From: JAJYSO01 sp964495935
GTDB lineage: Bacteria; Bacteroidota; Bacteroidia; Flavobacteriales; Flavobacteriaceae
Assembly (NCBI GenBank): GCA_964495935.1
Contig: CAZBXQ010000004.1
Location: forward strand, 1-64,000
Direction of reading: 5' to 3'
Length of the DNA stretch: 64,000 nucleotides
The notes under the pieces are model-generated. The model ran no database searches, was not told the origin of the DNA, and worked only from the letters and a program-made list of their open reading frames with translations. Made by a program: the position numbers and the translations under genes. Below, piece after piece: positions 26,775 through 34,977 of the stretch (the stretch's first letter is position 1; each line of letters opens with the position of its first letter).

Positions 26775-27132
26775 TAGTGTAGAGCTTGAGCTTGTTTTTA
26801 AGAGCGAGGCCGGTATTTTAGGACAGGTTTATTCTTTGCTGAGGATCTTTTGAAATTTGGAGGATTTCTCTTTTTGTGTTAAAAAAACGATTAAATATCT
26901 TATCTTTGTTAGTTCTGTTTTAGAAGTGGTTTAAACTTTTGGGATTGAAGCGAAAAATAGAGATTATTGTTCCAGGCGACGGCTTTTTTGTAGAGCATAG
27001 CCATAGCTACGGTCGAAAAAAAGACTAAACCTGGGGCAATAAGATTATTTTGCAGCCCATTTTTGAACGTTTAAATGACCTCTTAGTAGGATGTAGAAGT
27101 TAATCGTATATAGTTAAAAAATTACAATAAAT
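26775..27132 (+). other. 358-bp interval before eno: promoter box and palindromic element
   Basis: A -7 box TATCTTTG lies at 26901-26908, behind a T-rich TTTTTGTG about 24 bases upstream. The ~161-bp palindromic element (26930-27090) follows, then 42 bases to the eno start. If this promoter is used, the element is transcribed as part of a ~220-base eno leader. Confidence 0.5.
26930..27090 (+). repeat. palindromic intergenic element, copy 1
   Basis: About 161 bases matching 39009-39170 with roughly a dozen and a half differences. Right end GTTTAAATGACCTC is the reverse complement of the left end of copy 2 (GAGGTCATTTAAAC). Inner arms TTATTGTTCCAGG and CCTGGGGCAATAA can pair with G-T wobbles, and the centre CTTTTTT...AAAAAAAG encloses AGCATAGCCATAGCTAC. 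It can fold into one long hairpin. No open frame. Confidence 0.85.
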
Positions 27133-28422
27133 ATGAAGAACACAATTAAAGATGTTATTGCCAGACAAATATTTGATTCCCGGGGAAACCCTACAGTAGA
27201 GGTAGATGTTGTTACAGGCGATGGAAACAGAGGGCGGGCTGCTGTACCCTCCGGAGCTTCTACCGGAGAATATGAAGCCGTAGAATTGCGTGATGGAGGA
27301 TCCGATTATATGGGAAAAGGGGTATTGACGGCCGTAGGCCATGTGAACGAGGTTATTCGGGAGAAGTTGGTAGGCCATTCGGTTTTTGATCAGGAAGGAA
27401 TTGATCAACTTCTTTTGGAGATTGACGGGACCCCTAATAAAGCCAATATGGGAGCGAATGCCTTGTTGGGAGTTTCTATTGCAGTAGCAAAGGCGGCAGC
27501 GGCACAATTGGGATTATCGTTATATCGTTATTTGGGAGGTGTTGGAGCTAAAACCTTACCGGTTCCCATGATGAATATTATTAATGGGGGATCCCATTCT
27601 GATGCACCGATTGCTTTTCAGGAATTTATGATTGTACCGGTTTCGGCTTCTTCTTTTACAGAGGCGTTGAAAATGGGAACAGAGATCTTCCACAACTTAA
27701 AGAAAGTTTTACATGATCGCGGTTTGAGTACTGCAGTGGGTGATGAAGGAGGTTTTGCACCGAAACTCGACGGAACCGAAGATGCTATCAAAACCATTGG
27801 TAAGGCCGTTGAAAAAGCCGGATATAGATTTGGCGAAGACATTTTTATCGCTTTGGATTGTGCAGCTTCTGAATTTTATAAAAATGAAAAATACGATTAT
27901 AGCTTGTTTGAAGACGAAGGTGGGGCTGTTTTGTCGCAAGCTGAGCAAGCGGATTATATCGCGCAATTGGTCGATGAATTCCCGATTATTTCGGTTGAGG
28001 ATGGAATGGATGAAGATGACTGGGAGGGGTGGAAGATACTGACCGATAAAATCGGAGACCGAACGCAGTTAGTCGGCGATGATTTGTTTGTCACCAATGT
28101 CGAACGGCTGTCTCGGGGGATCAATCAGGGAATTGCGAACTCGATTTTGATTAAGCTGAATCAGATTGGAACGGTGTCAGAGACCATTGCTGCGATCAAT
28201 ATGGCACAGAAAGCCGGTTACACCGCGGTGATTTCACATCGTTCGGGAGAGACCGAAGATACGACGATTGCCGACCTTACCGTGGCCTTGAATACCGGCC
28301 AGATCAAAACCGGATCCTTATCCCGTAGTGATCGGCTGGCCAAGTATAACCAATTATTGAGAATTGAAGAAGAATTGGAGGATCAGGCGGTGTATTTGGG
28401 AAAAGATGCTTTTCAGTTTTAG
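27133..28422 (+). CDS. eno: enolase (phosphopyruvate hydratase)
   Basis: 429 residues, standard. It interconverts 2-phosphoglycerate and phosphoenolpyruvate in glycolysis, magnesium-dependent. IFDSRGNPTVEVDV and VPSGASTGEYEAVELRD are the N-terminal motifs. The barrel carries SVEDGMDEDDWEGW and the catalytic ILIKLNQIGTVSETI with SHRSGETEDTTIADL, and KTGSLSRSDRLAKYNQLLRIEEEL near the end. The start MKNTIKDVIARQIFDSRGN is the family start. Confidence 0.98.
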   Translation: MKNTIKDVIARQIFDSRGNPTVEVDVVTGDGNRGRAAVPSGASTGEYEAVELRDGGSDYMGKGVLTAVGHVNEVIREKLVGHSVFDQEGIDQLLLEIDGTPNKANMGANALLGVSIAVAKAAAAQLGLSLYRYLGGVGAKTLPVPMMNIINGGSHSDAPIAFQEFMIVPVSASSFTEALKMGTEIFHNLKKVLHDRGLSTAVGDEGGFAPKLDGTEDAIKTIGKAVEKAGYRFGEDIFIALDCAASEFYKNEKYDYSLFEDEGGAVLSQAEQADYIAQLVDEFPIISVEDGMDEDDWEGWKILTDKIGDRTQLVGDDLFVTNVERLSRGINQGIANSILIKLNQIGTVSETIAAINMAQKAGYTAVISHRSGETEDTTIADLTVALNTGQIKTGSLSRSDRLAKYNQLLRIEEELEDQAVYLGKDAFQF

Positions 28423-28449
28423 AAACGAAGGCGGTCGGTTAATACCATT

Positions 28450-28475
28450 ATGAGTTCGATTTCGGTCGGACTCAT
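28450..28475 (+). terminator. hairpin between eno and gltA
   Basis: ATGAGTTCGA (28450-28459) pairs with TCGGACTCAT (28466-28475) over ten positions with one G-T pair. It lacks a clear T-run, so it may only partly terminate or may stabilise the eno message. Confidence 0.4.
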
Positions 28476-28508
28476 ATTTCAATAAAGTGCATAATAAAAT
28501 AAAATACA

Positions 28509-29795
28509 ATGGCGGATAAAGCAATTTTAGAATTACAGGGGAAGAAATATGAACTGCCTCTTGTTATAGGAACAGAAAATGAAGTGGGGATTGATATAAA
28601 AGCACTTCGGACAGCATCCGGAGGGGCCATTACATTGGATCCCGGATATAAGAACACCGGTTCGTGTCAAAGTGAGATTACATACCTGAACGGGGAGGAG
28701 AGCATCTTGCGATATCGGGGCTATAGTATTGAGGATTTGGCAAATAAGGCGAGTTTTCTGGAAGTGGCTTATCTGTTGATTTTTGGAGAATTACCCACGC
28801 AGGAGCAGTTGGATCGGTTAAAGAAGGATATCAAGAAACAAGCTTATTTGGATGATGATTTAAAGAAGATTTTAGATGGTTTTCCAAAATCGGCGCACCC
28901 TATGGGGGTATTGGCATCAATGACCAGTGCGTTGGTCGCTTTCAATCCGAGTTCAGTGAATGTGAATGCGGGAGATGAGATGTACAAGGCCATTATTAAG
29001 TTATTGGCCAAGTTTCCTATTTTGGTAGCCTGGACCTTCCGAAAAAGAAACGGCTGGCCACTGGATTATGGAGAAGGATCTGACGATTATGTAAACAACA
29101 TCCTGAAGATGATGTTTGATATGCCGAATGAAAAATATGAGCTTACCAAGGTGGTATCCGAAGCGTTTAACAAGCTCCTGATTTTACATGCCGACCATGA
29201 ACAAAACTGTTCGGCTTCTACTGTGCGGATGGTAGGGTCTTCACATGCGGGCTTGTTTTCTTCTATATCTGCCGGTGTTTCAGCTCTTTGGGGGCCGCTT
29301 CACGGAGGGGCCAATCAGGCCGTCATTGAAATGCTTGAGGAAATCAGGGCCAATGGAGGCGATACGCAAAAATATATTGCCCGGGCCAAAGATAAGGAAG
29401 ATCCGTTCCGGTTGATGGGATTTGGCCATCGGGTATATAAGAATTTTGACCCCCGAGCACGAATTATCAAGAAGTCGGCAGATGATGTTTTGGGGAAACT
29501 GGGGGTTGAAGATCCGGTTTTGGATATTGCTAAGGGACTGGAGAAAGAGGCCCTTAAGGATGAGTATTTTGTGAAACGGAAACTCTATCCCAACGTCGAT
29601 TTTTACTCCGGAATTATTTATCGTACTTTAGGAATCCCTACTGAAATGTTTACCGTAATTTTTGCAATCGGCCGCCTCCCCGGATGGATTGCTCAATGGC
29701 GGGAAATGCGATTGCGTAAGGAGCCTATCGGCCGTCCCCGACAAATTTATATTGGAGAAAATCAACGCGATTTTGTAAAAATCGAAGATCGATAA
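28509..29795 (+). CDS. gltA: citrate synthase
   Basis: 428 residues, the length of hexameric type II bacterial citrate synthase. It condenses oxaloacetate and acetyl-CoA to start the TCA cycle. ITLDPGYKNTGSCQSEITYLNGEESILRYRGYSIEDLA is the small N-terminal domain. The catalytic histidines are in VGSSHAGLFSS/GPLHGGANQAV and MGFGHRVYKNFDPRA, the aspartate in NVDFYSGIIY. It follows eno, the usual flavobacterial neighbour. Confidence 0.97.
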   Translation: MADKAILELQGKKYELPLVIGTENEVGIDIKALRTASGGAITLDPGYKNTGSCQSEITYLNGEESILRYRGYSIEDLANKASFLEVAYLLIFGELPTQEQLDRLKKDIKKQAYLDDDLKKILDGFPKSAHPMGVLASMTSALVAFNPSSVNVNAGDEMYKAIIKLLAKFPILVAWTFRKRNGWPLDYGEGSDDYVNNILKMMFDMPNEKYELTKVVSEAFNKLLILHADHEQNCSASTVRMVGSSHAGLFSSISAGVSALWGPLHGGANQAVIEMLEEIRANGGDTQKYIARAKDKEDPFRLMGFGHRVYKNFDPRARIIKKSADDVLGKLGVEDPVLDIAKGLEKEALKDEYFVKRKLYPNVDFYSGIIYRTLGIPTEMFTVIFAIGRLPGWIAQWREMRLRKEPIGRPRQIYIGENQRDFVKIEDR

Positions 29796-29814
29796 AATTT
29801 ATCGATATCTTTTT

Positions 29815-29845
29815 AAACCCTCATTATTTCTGATAATGAGGGTTT
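29815..29845 (+). terminator. intrinsic terminator after gltA
   Basis: AAACCCTCATTAT and ATAATGAGGGTTT form a perfect 13-bp stem around TTCTG, followed by TTGTGTTTT. The leading A-run makes it usable in both directions. Confidence 0.88.
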
Positions 29846-30164
29846 TGTGTTTTATATGGGAGCAGCTATAGAGATTTTTAAAAATATGTCGAAAATATTG
29901 TAACCTTTTCAATCTTCAGGTACTCTAATGAATGGGAGGGTAGTGTTGAAGGTTGGATAACAAAATAATAATATCGCAGGAAAAATCGAAAAATAGTTAA
30001 AGTAGAGTTATAGCTATAATAATGAAAAACTTTGAGCCTAATTTTGTTATTGAATCGATAATCATTGAAAAATATGATCAATGATATTTTTTTAATCTTC
30101 ATAATTTATTATCAATATGGTAATGAGTTATGAAGTTTGATGAAAAACAAAAAAGGTGTGATTT
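29846..30164 (+). other. 319-bp AT-rich leader region before the ECF sigma gene
   Basis: No gene seen. It holds a -7-like TAATTTTG at 30039-30046 without a matching -33 box, and an inverted repeat ATCATTGA (30061-30068) / TCAATGAT (30078-30085) followed by a T-run. The latter looks like an intrinsic terminator or attenuator about 80 bases before the sigma gene. Confidence 0.4.
30061..30093 (+). terminator. hairpin plus T-run ahead of the sigma gene
   Basis: Eight perfect pairs around a 9-base AT loop, then ATTTTTTTT. Nothing obvious needs terminating here except a short transcript from 30039, so attenuation is possible. Confidence 0.4.
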
Positions 30165-30830
30165 ATGGAAATCAAAGAGGACATGGAAATTAAGACCACA
30201 GATGATGATCTGATTACACGCATTAAAGAAGGGCAAAGAGAATTCTACCGGTTTATTGTAAAGCGCTACAATCCATATTTATATAAAATAGGGCGTTCCT
30301 ATAACTATAATCACACGGATACCGAGGATTTGATGCAGGACACCTTTATAGATGCTTATAAAAATCTTAATCAGTTTGAAGGACGATCGAGCTTTAAGAC
30401 TTGGATTACGCGAATTATGCTGAATAACTGCTATCATAAGCAGCAAAAGTTCAGTTTTAAGAAAGAGATACCGAAGGAATTATATGAAGAATCACAGCCT
30501 ATGTATTCGAATACGAATGATCAGACGGGATCGGTAGTACGCAGCCATGAGGTGAGACGTATTATAGAGGAAGCACTTGCACGGCTTCCCTTAAAATACA
30601 GACTTGTCTTCTCGCTGCGGGAAATGAATCAAATGAATGTTGCCGAGACCGCTTCCCTGTTAGAAATTAGTAAAGCCAATGTCAAGGTGCGCTTGAGTCG
30701 TGCCAAGGCCATGCTGCGGGAGCAGATTGAAAAATCCTATTCCCCCGTTGATTTATTTGAATTTAACCTGATACATTGTGACCCCATGGTGGATCGGGTA
30801 ATGCATGAAATAGCAAAAATTGAAAAGTAG
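30165..30830 (+). CDS. RNA polymerase sigma factor, ECF (sigma-70 family)
   Basis: 221 residues. Region 2 is at about residues 20-100 (YNPYLYKIGRSYNYNHTDTEDLMQDTFIDAYKNLNQFEGRSSFKTWITRIMLN). Region 4 is at about 130-190 (LARLPLKYRLVFSLREMNQMNVAETASLLEISKANVKVRLSRAKAMLREQI). A ~30-residue extension (FEFNLIHCDPMVDRVMHEI) follows region 4, as in a known flavobacterial subgroup. No anti-sigma factor is adjacent. The three nearest genes downstream on the same strand encode a DUF4142 lipoprotein, a cupredoxin and GTP cyclohydrolase I and may be its targets. The start could also be M6. Confidence 0.92.
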   Translation: MEIKEDMEIKTTDDDLITRIKEGQREFYRFIVKRYNPYLYKIGRSYNYNHTDTEDLMQDTFIDAYKNLNQFEGRSSFKTWITRIMLNNCYHKQQKFSFKKEIPKELYEESQPMYSNTNDQTGSVVRSHEVRRIIEEALARLPLKYRLVFSLREMNQMNVAETASLLEISKANVKVRLSRAKAMLREQIEKSYSPVDLFEFNLIHCDPMVDRVMHEIAKIEK

Positions 30831-30928
30831 GTAGAAGAGTAAACTTGAGAAAACGTTGTTAAGGATTCTACGTTTTTTGAAGCGAGAAATTTAACCCTAA
30901 AGAGTCCCAACTTAAATATTAATGTATT

Positions 30929-31951
30929 ATGAAATCTTTAAAAATTGTTGCATCTACCCTATGGGGAGTAATACCCCTTTTGTTTCTATTCCTTCTTTCA
31001 TCTTGTCGTGAACAAGATAGCCAATTAAGCGATGCTCAGATTGCCTCGATTGTGGTTACCGCCAATCAGATTGATATCGATTACGGGAAATTAGCCCTCG
31101 ATAAATCTACCAATTCGATTGCCCGTAAGTATGCGCAGACCATGATTGACGATCACGGAGACATTATTAAGAGTGCTTCTGAATTGGTTGGCAAATTAGG
31201 CGTTACGCCCGATGATGATAATGAGATTACAAAATCATTGTTGGAGGGACAAAAAGAAGTATTATCAAAATTGAAAGGGGCAGAAGGTGCAGATTTTGAC
31301 AAAGCTTATATCGATAATGAAGTGTCCTATCATAAATCCGTTATTGATGCCGTTAAGAATGTATTGATCCCGCAAACTGATAATGAAGAATTAAAACAGG
31401 CCTTAAAGGATGTATCTCCACTTTTGGATCATCACCTTGAAATGGCTCAGGATAATCAAAAGAAGATCAATGATGGAGAAGGTCAATTGCCTATTGTAGA
31501 GAGCGATGCTCAGGTGGCCTCTATTGTCGTTGTGGCTAATCAAATCGATGTGGATTATGGCAAATTGGCCCTTCAAAAATCGAAGAATGAGACCGTTAAG
31601 AAATTTGCACAAACCATGATTAACGATCATGAAGATATCATTAAAAGTGCTTCCGATTTAGCCGGTAAATTAGGAGTAACTCCCGATAATGATAATGCGG
31701 TCACGAAGTCCCTTCAAGATCAGGCTAAAGAAACCACCAAGAAATTGGAAAGCCTGAGTGGAGCCGATTTTGATAAAGCCTATATCGACAATGAAGTGGC
31801 TTATCACGATGCAGTAATTGGTGCCGTTAAAAATGTTTTGATCCCACAAACCGAGAATGGGGAGTTAAAACAAGCCTTGATCGATGTTTCTCCGTTGCTT
31901 GATCATCACCTTGAAATGGCTAAGGAAGACCAAAAGAAAATTAATAAATAA
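30929..31951 (+). CDS. lipoprotein with two tandem DUF4142 domains
   Basis: 340 residues. The lipobox LLSSC places the lipid cysteine at C26. Two copies of the domain follow, starting at D35 (DAQIASIVVTANQIDIDYGKLA) and D193 (DAQVASIVVVANQIDVDYGKLA), a period of 158 residues; even the nucleotide sequences remain alike, so the duplication is fairly recent. Each copy has the pattern SFDKAYIDNEV-YH and DVSPLLDHHLEMA. DUF4142 is a four-helix, ferritin-like family, often secreted and stress-linked, with no assigned reaction. The histidine-rich ends (LDHHLEMA) could bind metal. It lies 98 bases after the sigma gene and 4 bases before a cupredoxin gene. Confidence 0.88.
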   Translation: MKSLKIVASTLWGVIPLLFLFLLSSCREQDSQLSDAQIASIVVTANQIDIDYGKLALDKSTNSIARKYAQTMIDDHGDIIKSASELVGKLGVTPDDDNEITKSLLEGQKEVLSKLKGAEGADFDKAYIDNEVSYHKSVIDAVKNVLIPQTDNEELKQALKDVSPLLDHHLEMAQDNQKKINDGEGQLPIVESDAQVASIVVVANQIDVDYGKLALQKSKNETVKKFAQTMINDHEDIIKSASDLAGKLGVTPDNDNAVTKSLQDQAKETTKKLESLSGADFDKAYIDNEVAYHDAVIGAVKNVLIPQTENGELKQALIDVSPLLDHHLEMAKEDQKKINK

Positions 31952-31955
31952 AATC

Positions 31956-32366
31956 ATGAAATATAAAATAATACTGTGCTCCCTGTTTCTGGGGATAGGT
32001 GCCCTATCCCTGGTTGCAGCTTGCAACCACACCGGGAAGGCCGCTGCTATAGAACCCGCAAGCGAGATTTTACCGGCAGTGAAGACTACGGAAAAAGCAG
32101 TTTCTAAGCAGACTGCTAAAATCGATACGGTCATTATTAAAGGAATGCAATTTCATCCTGCTAAACTTACCATTCATAAAGGTGACGAGGTGGTCTGGAT
32201 TAACGAAGGGATTGTAGAGCATGACGTTTCTACCGATGTTGAGCATACCTGGACTTCGGGAATAATTAAAAAAGGAAGTTCATTTAAGACCACACCTGAC
32301 AAAAGTTTTAAATATATTTGCTCCATTCACCCGACAATGAAAGGTGAGATTGTTGTAGAAGACTGA
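31956..32366 (+). CDS. cupredoxin (plastocyanin/amicyanin-like) lipoprotein
   Basis: 136 residues from the ATG at 31956; longer in-frame starts would overlap the DUF4142 gene. The lipobox LVAAC gives a lipidated C23. After a ~35-residue linker comes a single cupredoxin fold with all four type-1 copper ligands: H89 in VEHDVS and C122, H125, M128 in YICSIHPTMKGEI. KGMQFHPAKLTIHKGDEVVWINEG is the typical N-terminal half. It likely passes electrons in the periplasm or at the outer membrane. Partner unknown; a role in copper or oxidative stress is inferred from the sigma/DUF4142 neighbours. Confidence 0.9.
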   Translation: MKYKIILCSLFLGIGALSLVAACNHTGKAAAIEPASEILPAVKTTEKAVSKQTAKIDTVIIKGMQFHPAKLTIHKGDEVVWINEGIVEHDVSTDVEHTWTSGIIKKGSSFKTTPDKSFKYICSIHPTMKGEIVVED

Positions 32367-32407
32367 AAATAAAAAGTCTTGTTTTAGCCAGAAAATAAAT
32401 AAATTCC

Positions 32408-33040
32408 ATGCAAAAATCGGATATAAACCTGGGCGAGGTATTACTGGAGGTAACTGAAAATGGAGAAGTTGAATCGCTGAATGATACCGAAAAAATTGAA
32501 AAAATACAATACCATTTCGGTGAGATCATGAATATTTTGGGAATGGATCTTTCCGACGATAGTCTGAAAGGAACCCCGAAACGAGTGGCCAAAATGTATG
32601 TAAAGGAGATTTTCAGCGGACTTCAGGAAAAGAATAAGCCGAAGATCACTCTTTTTGACAATACCTATCATTATGACCGCATGTTAGTGGAAAAAGATAT
32701 CACCGTCTATTCCAATTGCGAGCACCATTTTGTACCTATAATTGGACGAGCTCATGTGGCTTATTTTCCGCATGAACATGTGATTGGCCTTTCTAAAATC
32801 AATCGGCTGGTACAGTATTATGCAAAGCGTCCGCAAGTGCAAGAACGATTAACCATGCAGGTTGCAGAAGGGTTAAAAGAAGTGTTGGGGCACGAGGATG
32901 TGGCGGTTGTTATCGAGGCCGATCATTTGTGCGTAGCCTCACGGGGAATTAACGATACAAATAGTAAGACCGTAACCGAACATTTCTCGGGCAAGTTTAA
33001 AGAAGACCGATATCGGGAAAATTTTTGGACTCAAATTTAA
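32408..33040 (+). CDS. folE: GTP cyclohydrolase I
   Basis: 210 residues. It converts GTP to 7,8-dihydroneopterin triphosphate, the first step of folate (and pterin) synthesis. Zinc ligands C104, H107 (YSNCEHHFVP) and C175 (DHLCVASRG) are present, so this is the zinc-dependent type IA enzyme. IGLSKINRLVQYYAKRPQVQERLT is the family signature. It lies 41 bases behind the cupredoxin gene and 16 ahead of a flavin reductase-like gene, an unusual neighbourhood for folE. Confidence 0.96.
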   Translation: MQKSDINLGEVLLEVTENGEVESLNDTEKIEKIQYHFGEIMNILGMDLSDDSLKGTPKRVAKMYVKEIFSGLQEKNKPKITLFDNTYHYDRMLVEKDITVYSNCEHHFVPIIGRAHVAYFPHEHVIGLSKINRLVQYYAKRPQVQERLTMQVAEGLKEVLGHEDVAVVIEADHLCVASRGINDTNSKTVTEHFSGKFKEDRYRENFWTQI

Positions 33041-33056
33041 ATTTTAAATACTACTT

Positions 33057-33731
33057 ATGGAACAATTAGTAAAAATACAATCCATTGACCATGTGACGCA
33101 TGATGTCTTGAGGATTCGATATGACAAACCCCGAGGTTTTGAATATATTCCGGGACAAGCAGCCGATATTGCAGTGAATAAGCCGGAATGGAAAGATACC
33201 TTAAGCTGTTTTACATTTACTTCTTTGCCGGAAGACGATTTTCTGGAATTTACCATCAAAACCTATCCTTCCCGCAATCGGGTAACCAATCAGTTGCTGT
33301 CGGCCAAAGTTGGTGATGAGTTGATTTTACACGATCCCTTTGGGGCTATCCAGTATAAAGGAGATGGAGTATTTATTGCCGGAGGTGCGGGAGTTACCCC
33401 TTTTATTGCCATCTTGAAGCAATTAAAAAACGAAGGTAAAATGGGAAATAACAAACTTCTTTTTGCCAATAAGAAAGAGGAGGATATTATTGATAAATCC
33501 CGTTTTGAAGATTGGCTGGGCAAGAATTTTGTCAATATTCTTTCGGAAGAGGAAAATGCGGATTATCCGCATGGTTTTATAGATGCCGATTTTATTAAGA
33601 AGCATGCGGGCGATACGAAAAATCAATATTATTATATCTGTGGACCCGACCCGATGTTGGAGGCTATGCGAGAGCACTTGCATACACTGGGGGTGGGGGA
33701 TAGCTATATCGTGACCGAAGATTTTGGATAA
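33057..33731 (+). CDS. FAD-binding oxidoreductase of the ferredoxin-NADP+ reductase superfamily
   Basis: 224 residues. The FAD domain (residues 1-100) has the GQAADIAV and R-x-x-T/S-like SRNRVTNQLL elements; the nucleotide-binding domain carries GDGVFIAGGAGVTPFIAILKQL and ends CGPDPMLEAM, both standard in this superfamily. No iron-sulphur domain is attached. It should move electrons between NAD(P)H and a small carrier. Co-transcription with folE and a cupredoxin gene suggests the carrier may be local, but this is inference. Confidence 0.88.
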   Translation: MEQLVKIQSIDHVTHDVLRIRYDKPRGFEYIPGQAADIAVNKPEWKDTLSCFTFTSLPEDDFLEFTIKTYPSRNRVTNQLLSAKVGDELILHDPFGAIQYKGDGVFIAGGAGVTPFIAILKQLKNEGKMGNNKLLFANKKEEDIIDKSRFEDWLGKNFVNILSEEENADYPHGFIDADFIKKHAGDTKNQYYYICGPDPMLEAMREHLHTLGVGDSYIVTEDFG

Positions 33732-33772
33732 AATAGAGGAAATGGATACCGGGCACGGTATGCTAAAGGACA

Positions 33773-33805
33773 AAAGGGTTCCCATTCGGTGGGAGCCCTT
33801 TTTAT
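33773..33805 (+). terminator. intrinsic terminator after the oxidoreductase gene
   Basis: AAAGGGTTCCCA (33773-33784) pairs with TGGGAGCCCTTT (33790-33801) around the loop TTCGG, followed by a T-run. It closes the sigma-to-oxidoreductase cluster. Confidence 0.88.
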
Positions 33806-34044
33806 GTTTTTAGAGACTTTTTATTACAGGTAAAATATATCTGATATACCCCAGTTATGGAATAACAAATATCCCTTTTAATTCTTTGTGTTATCGTTTT
33901 TCTCCAAAATTAAAAACACCTCCATAAAGCTGCTGTTAACGCTTCACTTTATGCTTTGTATTTTCTATTTTTCCTAAAAGTTTGAAAGCTTTTTGCCGGA
34001 TGTTTAAACCTCCCGACGGGGAGTGTCATTTTAATTTTTTCACG

Positions 34045-34959
34045 ATGTTAAAACTACATATTACGGATGAAACAAGCCGTTTAAGGGCTGTGATTTTGGG
34101 ACAAGCGAAGGGAACCGGCCCAACCCCGCGATTAGAAGAAGCTTATGACCCCAAATCAATGGAGCACATTAAAGCCGGAACCTATCCGAAAGAGGAAGAT
34201 ATGATTGAAGAAATGGAGGGCGTTTGTCGGGTTTTAAAGAAATATGGGGTGACGGTTTATCGCCCGGAGATTATTGAAGGAGTAAATCAAATTTTTACAC
34301 GTGATATTGGCTTTGTTATTGAAGACAAATTTGTGAAAGCCAATATTCTCCCCGATCGAGAAAAAGAACTGGGGGCTATTCATACGGTTTTGGATCAGGT
34401 AGATCCAGCTCGGGTTATTCGGTTTCCGGAAGAAGTGCATGTCGAAGGAGGCGATGTGATGCCCTATGGAGATTATATTTTTGTGGGGACATACCGGGGA
34501 GAGGAGTATCCCGATTTGATCACGGCCCGTACCAATACAAAGGCTGTTGGGGCTTTACAAGAACTGTTTCCCGATAAGATTGTCAAATCCTTTAATCTGC
34601 GAAAATCAAATACAGATCCCCGAAATAATGCTTTGCATTTAGATTGTTGTTTTCAGCCGGTGGGCCGAGGGAAGGCAATCATTCATAAAAACGGATTCCT
34701 TGAGGAAGAAGAGTATAAATGGTTACTTCAAAATTTTGGAACCGAAAATGTATTTGAAATTACCAGAGCAGAAATGTATCATATGAATAGCAATATATTT
34801 TCAATTGCCGAAGATGTAGTGATTTCTGAAAAAAGTTTTACCCGCTTAAACACCTGGCTAAGGAAGCAAGGGATCACGGTAGAAGAAGTCGTTTATAGCG
34901 AGATTGCCAAGCAGGAAGGACTTTTGCGATGTTCTACCCTCCCTTTAATTCGAGCATAA
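34045..34959 (+). CDS. dimethylarginine dimethylaminohydrolase (DDAH)-family amidinohydrolase
   Basis: 304 residues from the ATG at 34045 (MLKLHITDETSRLRAVILG); an earlier in-frame start at 33982 would add 21 unrelated residues. The amidinotransferase fold is indicated by FTRDIGFVI, VHVEGGDVMPYGDYIFVG, the catalytic histidine in NNALHLDCCF and the nucleophilic C296 in GLLRCSTLPL. Family members hydrolyse methylated arginine, arginine or related guanidines. It is 18 bases upstream of a CtlX-type gene; this pair is common in flavobacteria. Confidence 0.88.
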   Translation: MLKLHITDETSRLRAVILGQAKGTGPTPRLEEAYDPKSMEHIKAGTYPKEEDMIEEMEGVCRVLKKYGVTVYRPEIIEGVNQIFTRDIGFVIEDKFVKANILPDREKELGAIHTVLDQVDPARVIRFPEEVHVEGGDVMPYGDYIFVGTYRGEEYPDLITARTNTKAVGALQELFPDKIVKSFNLRKSNTDPRNNALHLDCCFQPVGRGKAIIHKNGFLEEEEYKWLLQNFGTENVFEITRAEMYHMNSNIFSIAEDVVISEKSFTRLNTWLRKQGITVEEVVYSEIAKQEGLLRCSTLPLIRA

Positions 34960-34977
34960 GATAAATACATATAAAAC

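Noticed and set aside
30929..31951. DUF4142 lipoprotein as the anti-sigma factor of the upstream ECF sigma
   Set aside because: It is an outer or periplasmic lipoprotein with no cytoplasmic sigma-binding domain or transmembrane helix after the signal.
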